The notes beneath the pieces were generated by a model. It saw only the letters and a list, made by a program, of their open reading frames with translations, was not told the DNA's origin and made no database searches. A stretch of DNA of 64,000 nt. Source: Leptospiraceae bacterium. Its GTDB lineage: Bacteria > Spirochaetota > Leptospiria > Leptospirales > Leptospiraceae. Positions within the stretch are counted from its first letter, which is position 1. Each line of letters starts with the position of its first letter. A program made the position numbers and the translations under genes. The stretch spans positions 1,488,001-1,552,000 of the forward strand of contig JACKPC010000001.1 of NCBI GenBank assembly GCA_024233835.1. The letters run 5' to 3'. Of this stretch, positions 9,879 through 18,844 are shown in pieces.

Positions 9879-12320
9879 ATGAAAACCTCTCCAAAAGAAA
9901 AGAGAACCAGAGAAAAATTAATTGATCCGGCTTTGAAAAAAGCGGGATGGGATTTTGAAAAACAGGTTGGCATGGAAGTAAAGCTGACCGATGGGAAAAT
10001 TTTAGTCAATGGCACTTTGACACGGAGAGAAGATGCCCGATATGCGGATTATGTTTTGTATTTCAAACCCAATATTCCTATTGCTATCATTGAAGCAAAG
10101 GAAGAAAATCAATCTGCCAGAAAGGGTTTGCAGCAGGCATTGGATTATGCTTCTATGCTGGATGTGCCCTTTGTTTTTAGCACGAATGGAAAGTCCTTTA
10201 TCTTTCATGATAAAACTGTAGCCGATGGAGAAATCGAAACAGAACTATCTATGGATGAATTTCCTTCGCCAAAAGAACTCTGGGAAAAATACAAAATCTA
10301 TCATGGGATAACAGAAGAAAAACAGGTAAAAGTGATTGAGCAGGACTTTTATTTTGATGGTAGCGATAGAAAGCCGAGGTATTATCAACAGGTTGCTATC
10401 AACAAAGTAATTCGAGAAATTGCCAAAGGAAAAAACCGGCTTTTGCTTGTCATGGCAACAGGAACCGGAAAGACCTATACCGCTTTTCAGATTGCGTATC
10501 GTCTCTGGAAAAATGGTAGCAAGAAAAAGATTTTGTTTTTGGCAGATAGAACCGCATTGATTGATCAGACACGCAGGGGAGATTTTAAACACTTCAAAGA
10601 CAACCTGACGGTTATCAAGAAAAAAGTAATTGAGCAGGGCGGAAAACAAAGGTTAATTTCCAACAAGAAAAGAGGCATTGATTCTTCCGACAAGGCTTAT
10701 GAGATTTATCTCGGTTTGTATCAGGGTTTAAGCGATGCCGACGGAATCGAAGATGCTTATAAAGATTTTCCGAGAGATTTTTTTGATTTGATTATCGTGG
10801 ATGAGTGCCATAGGGGAAGTGCCAAAGCTGATAGTGCTTGGAGAGAAATACTAACTTATTTCCAATCGGCAACCCAGATCGGTATGACCGCGACTCCTAA
10901 AGAAACAAAAAAGATTTCCAATATTGAATATTTTGGTGATCCTGTTTATACCTATTCGCTCAAACAGGGAATCAATGACGGCTTTTTAGCTCCTTATAAA
11001 GTGATTCGTTTAACGTTAAATATTGATAAGGATGGTTGGCAACCACCGAAAGGTTATTTGGATAAAAAAGGCAAACCGGTTAAAAATAGGATCTATAACC
11101 TGAAAGATTTTGATAAAAATCTTGTAGTAGAAGAACGCAGGAAAGTAGTTGCACAAAAAATCACCGAATATCTAAAAGGCAATAAACAACGTTATGCGAA
11201 AACGATCCTTTTTTGTGTGGATATAGAACACGCCGAAGGAATGACGACCGCACTTATCAACGCAAATGCGGACATCTGTAGATCGAATGATAAATACGTT
11301 ATGCAAATTACCGGGGATAATGAGGAAGGCAAAAGGGAACTGGATAATTTTACCAATCCCGAAGAGCCATATCCCACAATTGTTACCACTTCCAAACTAT
11401 TGACAACAGGAGTAGATGCAAAAACCTGTAAGGTAATTGTCTTGGATAGTAACATTCAGTCGATGACAGAGTTTAAGCAAATCATCGGTCGTGGTACGAG
11501 GATTGATGAAGATTATGATAAGAGATATTTTACAATATTAGATTTTAGAAATGTTACCAAATTATTTGAAGATGAGGAGTTTGATGGAGAACCTGTTAAA
11601 ATCAAAATTAGTACAGAAAATGAAGACCTTTCCGATTTTGAAGAGGAAGGTTCTTTGGAAAATGATAAGGATTCTTTAGAATCAGAGAAGAAAAACCCCG
11701 GTCTTATAAAAGCACATTCTTCAACAAAATCGCCTAAACCACCACGACCACCCAAAAAAGAAAAAGTATATGTGAATGGAATTAACGTCACTCTTCTTTT
11801 GGAAAGAAATCTTTTCTTTGATAGAGAAGGAAGGCCTATTACAGAAAGTTTGGTGGATTATACAAAACCTATCATCCAGAAGAAATTCAAAACACTCAAA
11901 GCTTTCTTGAAAAAGTGGAACTCTGTAGAAAGAAAAACCGCCATTATCAAAGAACTCGAAGCGGATGGTGTCCTTATCGAAGAGCTTAAAAAAGCTGTTG
12001 ATAAGAATGTAGATATTTTTGATCTTATCTGTCATATAGCTTATGATATGCCTCCATTGACCAGAAGGGAAAGAGCGAATAACGTCAAGAAAAGAAACTA
12101 CTTTACCAAGTATGGAGAAACCGCCCGCAAGGTGATAGACGCTCTGATTGATAAATATTCCGATGGTGGATTTGAAAATCTGGAAAGTGGTGAGGTTCTT
12201 TATTTAGAACCTTTTAGTGAATACGGTTCACCGATGGAAATCATTGAAGAATTTGGTGGACTTGAGGATTATAACAAGACAATTAAAGAAATAGAAAACT
12301 ATATTTATGAGGTGGCTTAA
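9879..12320 (+). CDS. hsdR: Type I restriction enzyme, R (restriction/translocase) subunit
   Basis: This is the motor and nuclease subunit of a type I restriction-modification complex, which pulls DNA past the bound complex and cleaves unmodified DNA at a distance. An N-terminal nuclease-like segment is seen at about 45-75 (YADYVLYFK then IAIIEAKEEN, carrying the D and E-x-K residues). The SF2 helicase core follows, with Walker A MATGTGKTYTAFQIA near residue 193, the DECHRGS box near 307 and a motif VI-like IIGRGTRIDEDYD near 530. The C-terminal 200 residues resemble the EcoEI-type R-subunit tail, and the length of 813 fits that subgroup. It overlaps hsdM by one base, so translation is coupled. 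The ATG used has only a weak ribosome binding site. Confidence 0.95.
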   Translation: MKTSPKEKRTREKLIDPALKKAGWDFEKQVGMEVKLTDGKILVNGTLTRREDARYADYVLYFKPNIPIAIIEAKEENQSARKGLQQALDYASMLDVPFVFSTNGKSFIFHDKTVADGEIETELSMDEFPSPKELWEKYKIYHGITEEKQVKVIEQDFYFDGSDRKPRYYQQVAINKVIREIAKGKNRLLLVMATGTGKTYTAFQIAYRLWKNGSKKKILFLADRTALIDQTRRGDFKHFKDNLTVIKKKVIEQGGKQRLISNKKRGIDSSDKAYEIYLGLYQGLSDADGIEDAYKDFPRDFFDLIIVDECHRGSAKADSAWREILTYFQSATQIGMTATPKETKKISNIEYFGDPVYTYSLKQGINDGFLAPYKVIRLTLNIDKDGWQPPKGYLDKKGKPVKNRIYNLKDFDKNLVVEERRKVVAQKITEYLKGNKQRYAKTILFCVDIEHAEGMTTALINANADICRSNDKYVMQITGDNEEGKRELDNFTNPEEPYPTIVTTSKLLTTGVDAKTCKVIVLDSNIQSMTEFKQIIGRGTRIDEDYDKRYFTILDFRNVTKLFEDEEFDGEPVKIKISTENEDLSDFEEEGSLENDKDSLESEKKNPGLIKAHSSTKSPKPPRPPKKEKVYVNGINVTLLLERNLFFDREGRPITESLVDYTKPIIQKKFKTLKAFLKKWNSVERKTAIIKELEADGVLIEELKKAVDKNVDIFDLICHIAYDMPPLTRRERANNVKKRNYFTKYGETARKVIDALIDKYSDGGFENLESGEVLYLEPFSEYGSPMEIIEEFGGLEDYNKTIKEIENYIYEVA

Positions 12321-13756
12321 TGTCAGTTAATATTTCGGGTGTTTTAAAATCGATTCGGGATTTTATGCGTCAGGATGCAGGCTTGAACGGTGATGCACAG
12401 AGATTGGAACAACTTGGCTGGATGATTTTTTTAAAAATCTTCAGTGATAAGGATAAAGAATTACAGTTCACTTCCAATGGAAAGTATAAGTCACCCTTAC
12501 CGGAAAAATATCATTGGGAGAATATTAAGAAATATGCAGATACCGAAAAAGCGGAAGATTTTTTAACCTTTATTGATCAGGGATTATTTAAAGATTTAAA
12601 AGAGTTGGATATAAGCACCGGAAACGAAAGAGTCAAACTTCTCAAGAATGTGTTTGAAGGAAATAATAATTATATGAAGTCCGGCACGCTTTTGAAAAAG
12701 GTAATCTACAAACTGGATGAAATTAATTTTAACAGAGCAAAGGATAAACATGTTTTTGGTGATATTTATGAAACCATGCTCAAAGAATTGCAAAGTGCGG
12801 GAAAGAGTGGAGAGTTTTATACACCGAGAGCTATAACCCAGTTTTTGACCGATATAGTAGACCCAAAAATCGGTGAAAAAGTTTTGGATCCGGCATGTGG
12901 AACCGGTGGTTTCTTATCTGCCTGTGTAGAGAAGTTGAAAACTTTAGCAAAGACTACAAAGGAGAGAGACTCTATCCAAAAAAATATTATGGGTATAGAG
13001 TTCAAACCTCTTCCGTATATGTTAGCAGTTACGAATATGATTTTGCACGATGTGGCTCTTCCTTCGATTGAAGAAAGGGACTCTTTGGACAAACCAGTTA
13101 CGGAATACAAAGAAAAAGATCGTGTAGACATCATCCTTGCCAATCCTCCTTTTGGTGGAGTAGTGACAGAAGGATACGAAAAGAACTTTCCTTTGAACTA
13201 CAGGACAAAAGAAAGTGCGGATTTGTTTCTTGTGCTATTTATCAATCTATTGAAAGAAGGTGGACGGGCTGCTATTGTTCTACCGGATGGCTCGCTTACC
13301 GGTGATGGCGTTAAACAGCGGATACGGGAACTCTGGATGACGAAGTGCAATTTACATACAATCATTCGGCTGCCAAATTCGGTCTTTCAGCCTTATGCTT
13401 CGGTAGCAACAAATTTATTGTTTTTTGAAAAAGGAACACCTACAAAGGATATTTGGTATTATGAACATACCCTGCCCGAAGGTCAAAAGTCCTACAGCAA
13501 AACTAAACCCATTCAGGTGAATGAATTTGACCCGATCAAGAAGTGGTGGAATAAACGCAAAGAGAGTGAAGTTTGCTGGAAAGTCAATATCAAGGAAATC
13601 GAAGCTCGCGGTTATGACCTCGATATAAAAAACCCCAATAAAAAAGAAGAAGAGCACGAGTATACCAGCAAGGAATTAATCTCCATGCTCGGAGAATCAT
13701 TTTCCAAAAGCGATAAAATTTTGAAGGTAATCCAAAAGGAATTGAAAGTTGGATAA
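12320..13756 (+). CDS. hsdM: Type I restriction enzyme, M (methyltransferase) subunit
   Basis: This is the adenine-N6 DNA methyltransferase subunit of the type I system. The N-terminal helical domain (about 1-140) is followed by the AdoMet-binding catalytic domain with the entry motif SGEFYTPRAI near 158, motif I VLDPACGTGGFL near 187 and the catalytic NPPFGG near 274. The 478 residues match the family. Its start overlaps the end of hsdR (TAATG) and its end overlaps the following rhuM-like frame. With HsdS it forms the modification enzyme and with HsdR the full restriction complex. Confidence 0.96.
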   Translation: MSVNISGVLKSIRDFMRQDAGLNGDAQRLEQLGWMIFLKIFSDKDKELQFTSNGKYKSPLPEKYHWENIKKYADTEKAEDFLTFIDQGLFKDLKELDISTGNERVKLLKNVFEGNNNYMKSGTLLKKVIYKLDEINFNRAKDKHVFGDIYETMLKELQSAGKSGEFYTPRAITQFLTDIVDPKIGEKVLDPACGTGGFLSACVEKLKTLAKTTKERDSIQKNIMGIEFKPLPYMLAVTNMILHDVALPSIEERDSLDKPVTEYKEKDRVDIILANPPFGGVVTEGYEKNFPLNYRTKESADLFLVLFINLLKEGGRAAIVLPDGSLTGDGVKQRIRELWMTKCNLHTIIRLPNSVFQPYASVATNLLFFEKGTPTKDIWYYEHTLPEGQKSYSKTKPIQVNEFDPIKKWWNKRKESEVCWKVNIKEIEARGYDLDIKNPNKKEEEHEYTSKELISMLGESFSKSDKILKVIQKELKVG

Positions 13757-14135
13757 CCCTGCATCACAGTTTATCATTTATACCACCGAGTTGGGAGATA
13801 CCCGGATCGATGTCCGAATGGAAGAAGAAACCGTCTGGCTATCCCAAAAGCAAATGGCGGAGTTGTATCAAAAAGATGTGAGAACGGTTAATGAACATAT
13901 TCAAAACATCTATTCAGAAGAAGAGCTTCTACCGGAGGCAACTATCCGGAATTTCCGGATAGTTCAACAGGAGGGAAAAAGACAGGTTTCGCGTGATATT
14001 GACCATTATAATCTGGATATGATTCTCTCTGTCGGTTACAGGATTAAATCGTCTATTGCGACTCGTTTCCGCCAGTGGGCTACCGAAAGGCTGAGGGAAT
14101 ACATCATCAAAGGGAAAATAAATGTCTTTGTATAA
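13749..14135 (+). pseudogene. RhuM-family protein, C-terminally truncated
   Basis: The 128 residues correspond to the N-terminal part of RhuM-family proteins, which are usually about 330-350 residues and often sit between hsdM and hsdS. Recognisable blocks are IDVRMEEETVWLSQKQMAEL, VRTVNEHIQNI and YNLDMILSVGYRIKS, then RFRQWATERLREYIIKG. Homology ends abruptly at that point (about 14116) and the frame runs six codons into the neighbouring transposase gene before stopping. The likely start is a TTG at 13749 overlapping the hsdM stop. I read it as a gene cut by insertion of the RAYT element with loss of its C-terminal two thirds. A functional short form is less likely but possible. Confidence 0.75.
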
Positions 14136-14697
14136 AAATAAATACCGCATCGAATCTGCCCGAAAAAAGAATTGGGATTATACCAGCCCGGCATATTATT
14201 TTATCACGATATGCACCAGGGACAGAAAACATTATTTTGGTGAAATAAAAAATGGAATCATGGAATTAAATCCTGTGGGAAAAATCATTCACGATGAATG
14301 GTACAAAACCCAATCCATGCGTCCGAATATATATTTGGATGAATTTATTATCATGCCCAACCATATTCATGGAATTATCCAAATTGATTATAAACATCAT
14401 CGTAGAGACGCGTTGCATCATCGTAGAGACGCGTTGCAATGCGTCTCTACGATGATGCATTATTCGTACGTATATATCCAAAATATATCGCATATTGTCC
14501 GTGGATTTAAATCATCCTGTACCAATCGAATCCATACAGAAATCGGTTGTGAATTTGAATGGCAATCCCGTTTTTATGATCGTGTCATCCGAACCGAACC
14601 GGAATTACATAACACACGGAAATATATAAAAAACAATCCAAAAAAATGGCAATCCGTGTATGATTCCCGTGACAGAAAACAGGAAAAAATCCAATGA
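14122..14697 (+). mobile_element. RAYT (REP-associated tyrosine transposase, IS200/IS605-like Y1 family)
   Basis: The 191-residue protein carries the Y1/HUH signature: ITICTRDRKHYFG near residue 31, the HUH-type MPNHIHGII near 78 and a C-terminal NTRKYIKNNPKKW that supplies the probable nucleophilic tyrosine. RAYTs are single-copy relatives of IS200/IS605 transposases linked to REP palindromes. The gene lies between truncated rhuM and hsdS, overlapping both by a few bases, so it is packed into the type I operon. A REP-like palindrome with a 21-bp tandem duplication is embedded in frame at 14395-14459 and encodes HHRRDAL twice. Whether the protein tolerates this internal insertion is unclear. 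Confidence 0.85.
14395..14459. repeat. REP-like palindrome with 21-bp tandem duplication inside the RAYT gene
   Basis: Two exact 21-bp copies (starting CATCATCGTAGAGACGC) occupy 14395-14415 and 14416-14436. The second copy forms the left arm of a long palindrome: the 19-bp arm at 14414-14432 is exactly complementary to 14441-14459, and the 8-base centre GTTGCAAT is itself nearly symmetric. Because the unit is 21 bases the reading frame is kept. The core GTAGAGACGC/GCGTCTCTAC resembles REP-type sequences I recall from RAYT-carrying genomes. Confidence 0.85.
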
Positions 14698-16034
14698 ATA
14701 AAAACGAATGGCGAAAGGTGAAATTGGGGGATGTGATTTCAGCACGGAATGAACGGTATAAACCTGATGACGATTATATTTCAAAGTTACAAAGGATAGA
14801 TAAAATTGATTTTACTGGAAATATATTTTTATCAAACAATCCATCAAAAACGGATATGATTTTAATTAAACCGGGTGATTTTGTAATTTCAGGAATCAAT
14901 GTTGCAAAAGGTGCATTAGCAGTTTATAATGGAACGGAAGAAGTATCTGCTACTATTCATTATTCTTCCTATACATTAAACGAAAAAGAATTATATTTGG
15001 ATTATTTTAAAAGTTTTTTACGAAGTTCGGAATTTTTACGATTATTACAAGAACAAATTCCCGGTGGTATTAAAACAGAAGTAAAACCAAAGCATATTTT
15101 ACCTTTAGAAATTTCCCTACCTCCCTTATCCGAACAAAAGCGAATCTCAGCCAAATTGCAATCCATCCAAGCACAGCACACAGAACTTACCGCCGAAATA
15201 CAAAACCAAAAATCCTATATCAAGCAACTTAAACAGGCAATCTTGCAGGATGCTGTCACAGGAAAGCTAACAGAAGATTGGCGAAAGACCCAAGCGGGAA
15301 AAAACGCAGGCAATGCCAGAGAACTCTTGGAGCAAATCAAAGCAGAGAAAGAAAAGCTCATCGCCGAGGGCAAGATAAAAAAACAGAAACCGTTACCACC
15401 GATAAAACAGGAAGAGATACCTTTTGACTTGCCAGCGGGTTGGGTTTGGACGAGATTGGGGGTGGTGATTGATGACAAACCAAAAAATGGTTATTCACCT
15501 AAAGAAGTTAGCTATCCAACAGAAATTAAGAGCTTAAAATTAGGAGCTACAACTTGGGGAACTTTTAATTCAAATGAATACAAATATATAGATGAAGTTA
15601 TTCCTAAAGAATCTCCATATTGGTTAAAAAATGGAGATATTTTAATTCAAAGAAGTAATTCTTTAGATTATGTCGGAGTGAGTGCAGTATACGATAGAGA
15701 AGATTTTCAATTTATTTATCCGGATTTAATGATGAAAATTCGTTCAGTTATTATTTCAGCTAAAAGCTTACATCTTTTGTTGTCTTCTCCTTATATGAGA
15801 AATTACTTTAGAGCAAATGCTAAAGGTGCACAAAAAACAATGCCAAAAATTAATCAGGATATAGTTATTAATGCGTTACTCCCACTCCCACCCCTCGCCG
15901 AGCAGGAAGAAATCGTGCGGCGGGTGGATGTGTTGTTTGCTCAGGTGAAGGAGCTGGAACAGGAAGTGGAGAAACGCGAAAAGTATGCAGAAAGCTTGAT
16001 GCAGGTTGTTTTAAGCGAAGCGTTGCGCGGGTGA
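14694..16034 (+). CDS. hsdS: Type I restriction enzyme, S (specificity) subunit
   Basis: HsdS holds the two target recognition domains that set the bipartite DNA sequence of the type I complex. The layout is TRD1 (about 1-130), a conserved helical spacer ending in LPPLSEQKRISAKLQSIQ near 143-160 with a coiled region to about 230, TRD2 (about 245-390) opening with LPAGWVWTRLGVV, and a second conserved repeat LPPLAEQEEIVRRVD near 400. The length of 446 is typical. The start codon overlaps the RAYT stop (ATGA). TRD1 and TRD2 are more AT-rich than the conserved repeats, as expected for exchanged domains. The recognition sequence cannot be predicted. Confidence 0.95.
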   Translation: MNKNEWRKVKLGDVISARNERYKPDDDYISKLQRIDKIDFTGNIFLSNNPSKTDMILIKPGDFVISGINVAKGALAVYNGTEEVSATIHYSSYTLNEKELYLDYFKSFLRSSEFLRLLQEQIPGGIKTEVKPKHILPLEISLPPLSEQKRISAKLQSIQAQHTELTAEIQNQKSYIKQLKQAILQDAVTGKLTEDWRKTQAGKNAGNARELLEQIKAEKEKLIAEGKIKKQKPLPPIKQEEIPFDLPAGWVWTRLGVVIDDKPKNGYSPKEVSYPTEIKSLKLGATTWGTFNSNEYKYIDEVIPKESPYWLKNGDILIQRSNSLDYVGVSAVYDREDFQFIYPDLMMKIRSVIISAKSLHLLLSSPYMRNYFRANAKGAQKTMPKINQDIVINALLPLPPLAEQEEIVRRVDVLFAQVKELEQEVEKREKYAESLMQVVLSEALRG

Positions 16035-16136
16035 TTGGAATGGAAACATTTCCGGGCAATAAATCCAAACCTGAAATAAAAATATCCTGATAGAAAGTCC
16101 AAGTTTTCTATTTTTTTTCCGATATTTAAAAAGGCT

Positions 16137-16850
16137 ATGTTTCAAAGTTTTTTAATTATTTGTATCCTGGTATTTTATTCCGCTTCCGTGTTTTCTCAGG
16201 ATGGGGTTGATGCCAAAAATAAGCTTCCGGGAATTCAAAGTCATAAGGATAGCACTGTTTCCTCCACCAGGGGTTATATTAAAATTTTTGGAGAGCAAAG
16301 ATACTGGCAGGGGGTCTATTCTTTTAATAAAGCCAATGAATACTACAAAGATGGGCTTTTTGATGCCTGTATAGAAGAATTAAAGGTTTATTCCCAGCTC
16401 TATCCCAAGCATCCTTCTCAGCTCGAAGCCCTTCAGCTTTTAAGCCAGGCTTATGTAAAAAATGATGATCTGCAAAAAGCCATTGAGGTCGATTTAAAGA
16501 TTTTTAAGGATAATTCTACTACTGAGTCCGGTTTAAGTGCTTATCTGGAAGCAGCCAGAAAATCGATTACGATAGGCAACACGAAAAAGGGAAGAGAAAT
16601 TCTGGAATATGTAAAGAATCAGATGTTTTCCTCTAAACTGGCAAAAGACGCCGACATTGAACTCAGGCAACTGGACATTTTAGAGAACAAACAAAAGATT
16701 ACACAAAATACAGTAGAAAATCCGCTTACGGGCTCTCCTGAACCGGCGGTAAATCAGGAAATAAAAGAAAAATTTCCTGTAAATGATTTTCAGGATAATG
16801 AGAAAAAAGAAAATGGAAAAACGCTTGATTCTATTCCCTTAAAAAATTAA
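16137..16850 (+). CDS. Secreted tetratricopeptide-type protein, function unknown
   Basis: A 237-residue protein with an N-terminal hydrophobic segment typical of a signal peptide (about residues 1-21, ending ASVFSQDG). Residues 50-170 contain TPR-like helical pairs: the segment AFNKANEYYKDGLFDACIEEL-like at about 64, ALQLLSQAYVKNDDLQKAI near 100 and a third pair near 140. The tail is polar and probably disordered. It is likely periplasmic. Nothing in its neighbours assigns a role. It stands alone between hsdS and the cyclic-nucleotide-binding gene. Confidence 0.7.
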   Translation: MFQSFLIICILVFYSASVFSQDGVDAKNKLPGIQSHKDSTVSSTRGYIKIFGEQRYWQGVYSFNKANEYYKDGLFDACIEELKVYSQLYPKHPSQLEALQLLSQAYVKNDDLQKAIEVDLKIFKDNSTTESGLSAYLEAARKSITIGNTKKGREILEYVKNQMFSSKLAKDADIELRQLDILENKQKITQNTVENPLTGSPEPAVNQEIKEKFPVNDFQDNEKKENGKTLDSIPLKN

Positions 16851-16982
16851 AAAAAAAGGGAACCGAGATTTTTTAAATTTACATACCATTGTTTTTTAAA
16901 ATTCTGGGAGTGAATCTGAAACAAAGAAAACGTCAGTAGCTATGGTTAACTGTCAAATAAAACCACAGAAAGAGAGGCTTTA

Positions 16983-18203
16983 ATGGCTGGTCCTTCATTT
17001 CACATGCAAGCGTTCCCTGCTAACTCCTACATTATTGTAGAAGGGAAAAAAGAAGCGAACGATTTCTATATTGTCAGGGAAGGGAAGGTAGGTGTAGGAA
17101 GAGAAAACCCGGTTGTCGGTGAGGAACCTACCCAGATTTTAGGACCCGGAGACTTTTTCGGTGTGGTGGCTGCTATGAGTCAACACCCTCAAATCGAAAC
17201 AGCTCGTTCTCTTACAAAAGTTTCTCTAATAGCGGTCAGTTTCGACCAGTTCGGAACCCTCATCCAGAGGAATACTCCGGTAGCCATGAAGATTATCCGC
17301 TATTTCTCTATGAAGCTACGTCAGTTTGACCAGACGATTTTACGCCTTTCTTTTAGAAATGCCCCTGTAGATGACCTGAACCAGCTTTATCACATGGGAG
17401 AATACTACTATTCACAGGGAAATACAGAACACGCGACTTATTCCTTTCAAGCTTACCTGAAATACATGAAGAATGGGAAGTTTTTAACCCAGGCTAAAAT
17501 GAAACTTCAGGGATTAGGTCAGCCCTTTGCTACTCCTCCCATTGATTTAACCAAGTTTAACCGCCGTTATAAAGATAATTCCATGATTTTCTGTGAGCAT
17601 GAGCCCGGAAAAGAACTCTATATCATTCAAAATGGAAAAGTAAAGATTACTAAAATTGTAGATAATAATGAAGTCATGCTTGCTGTACTCCAGAAAGGGG
17701 ATATTTTTGGAGAAATGGCTATTCTGGACAATGCTCCCCGCTCGGCTTCTGCAATTGCCTTCGGAGATGTGGACCTCTTAGCTATTAATAAGGCAAACTT
17801 CGAGGGAATGGTAAAAAAACAACCCCAGTTGGCGACCAAGATTATTACCCTGCTCTCAGAACGTATCTGGCACGCTTATAAACAGCTCGCTAACCTTATG
17901 ATTACCGATCCGGCAGGAAGAATTGCCGATACTCTACTTACCCTTGTTGAGAAAAACCGTATTAAAGTTGGACCGAAAGTCGCCCATACTTACGATGTAG
18001 GTGTTCGCGATGTTCTAAAAATGGTTGGCCTGGCCGAAAACCGGGATGAAAGAATATTTCTCGATCTTTTAGCTAAGAATAAGTTTTTAAAATTAGACCA
18101 GGGGAAAATTCGCTGTCTGGATCTTCATGAGCTGGAAAAGCTGGTGAATTATTATAAGAAAAAATCCCAGATGGAGAAAAAACTCCAGAAGAATTACCGC
18201 TAA
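16983..18203 (+). CDS. Protein with two cyclic-nucleotide-binding domains and a C-terminal winged-helix region
   Basis: The 406 residues hold two CRP-like cNMP-binding beta-barrels. The first (about 5-110) is weaker: it has LGPGDFFGVVAAMSQ but lacks the conserved arginine pocket. The second (about 195-310) has the full motif GDIFGEMAILDNAPRSASA with its Glu and Arg, so it probably binds cAMP or cGMP. A pair of TPR-like helices lies between them (about 130-175). The C-terminal 90 residues resemble the helix-turn-helix tail of Crp/Fnr proteins (VGVRDVLKMVGLAENRDER), so DNA binding is possible. GAGAGG precedes the ATG. A cyclase gene lies in the same window at 47-48.8 kb, a plausible source of ligand. 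Confidence 0.85.
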   Translation: MAGPSFHMQAFPANSYIIVEGKKEANDFYIVREGKVGVGRENPVVGEEPTQILGPGDFFGVVAAMSQHPQIETARSLTKVSLIAVSFDQFGTLIQRNTPVAMKIIRYFSMKLRQFDQTILRLSFRNAPVDDLNQLYHMGEYYYSQGNTEHATYSFQAYLKYMKNGKFLTQAKMKLQGLGQPFATPPIDLTKFNRRYKDNSMIFCEHEPGKELYIIQNGKVKITKIVDNNEVMLAVLQKGDIFGEMAILDNAPRSASAIAFGDVDLLAINKANFEGMVKKQPQLATKIITLLSERIWHAYKQLANLMITDPAGRIADTLLTLVEKNRIKVGPKVAHTYDVGVRDVLKMVGLAENRDERIFLDLLAKNKFLKLDQGKIRCLDLHELEKLVNYYKKKSQMEKKLQKNYR

Positions 18204-18205
18204 AT

Positions 18206-18844
18206 CTGAAACAAGGTATCGTTTACAACTTCAAGGAAGCTTTATCCTTTTTATGTGCAAGGGATAAGGCTACAGCCGGATTAATCGATTCGGTAGGAGA
18301 TTGTCGTTTTCAATCCATAGGTAACGCTTACTATACACTGATTAAATCTGTCATTGCCCAGCAGCTCTCTCTACAGGCAGCAAGAGCCATACAGGAAAGA
18401 TTATTTAAAGCCTGCGGTGTAAAACGAAAAAACACTCCTCCTTCTCCCTTAAGCCTTTTAACAATCGATGAAGAAACTTGCAGAAAACAGGGCCTTTCCC
18501 GTACAAAAACAGGAACTCTAAAACGAATTGCGGATAAATTTCATTCCGGGGAATGGACAGAAAAAAAACTCCGGACATTAGCAGATGATGAACTAAAGAA
18601 AGAGCTTTGTTCTGTGAAGGGAATCGGACCCTGGACGGCGGAAATGGTGATGATGTTTGCCCTGAACCGTCTCGATATTTTTTCGATTGGAGACCTGGGG
18701 CTTCGCCGGGGAGTTGAAAAGATCTATGGCATACCGAGAGAAAACAAATCGGAAATTGAAACTCATATAAAACGATATTCACCCTACAGGAGTATCCTTT
18801 CGTGGTATCTCTGGGAGAGTCAGGATGAAGAACCCTGGGAATAA
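18206..18844 (+). CDS. DNA-3-methyladenine glycosylase II (HhH-GPD), no canonical start codon
   Basis: The base-excision repair enzyme that removes alkylated purines. The open frame runs from a stop at 18155-18157 to 18844 and reads KSVIAQQLSLQAARAI, then VKGIGPWTAEMVMMFALNR and FSIGDLGLRRGVEKIYGI: the helix-hairpin-helix, the glycine/proline loop and the catalytic aspartate of the AlkA family. No ATG, GTG or TTG occurs in frame before 18614, well inside the conserved domain. A complete protein would need to start at a rare codon such as CTG at 18206 (212 residues, the usual length) or ATC at 18218. The start given is therefore a guess. The upstream gene ends at 18203 in another frame, so coupling or frameshifting is also possible. 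Confidence 0.8.
   Translation: MKQGIVYNFKEALSFLCARDKATAGLIDSVGDCRFQSIGNAYYTLIKSVIAQQLSLQAARAIQERLFKACGVKRKNTPPSPLSLLTIDEETCRKQGLSRTKTGTLKRIADKFHSGEWTEKKLRTLADDELKKELCSVKGIGPWTAEMVMMFALNRLDIFSIGDLGLRRGVEKIYGIPRENKSEIETHIKRYSPYRSILSWYLWESQDEEPWE

Noticed and set aside
14395..14459. CRISPR-like array
   Set aside because: Only two contiguous repeats without spacers, forming a palindrome within a RAYT gene; REP-like instead.
18160..18203. Programmed -1 frameshift joining the cyclic-nucleotide protein to the glycosylase
   Set aside because: The frame relation is right and there is an A6 run (GAGAAAAAACTC), but the register of the run does not make a good slippery heptamer, and no stimulatory structure is evident; kept only as an alternative to a rare start codon.
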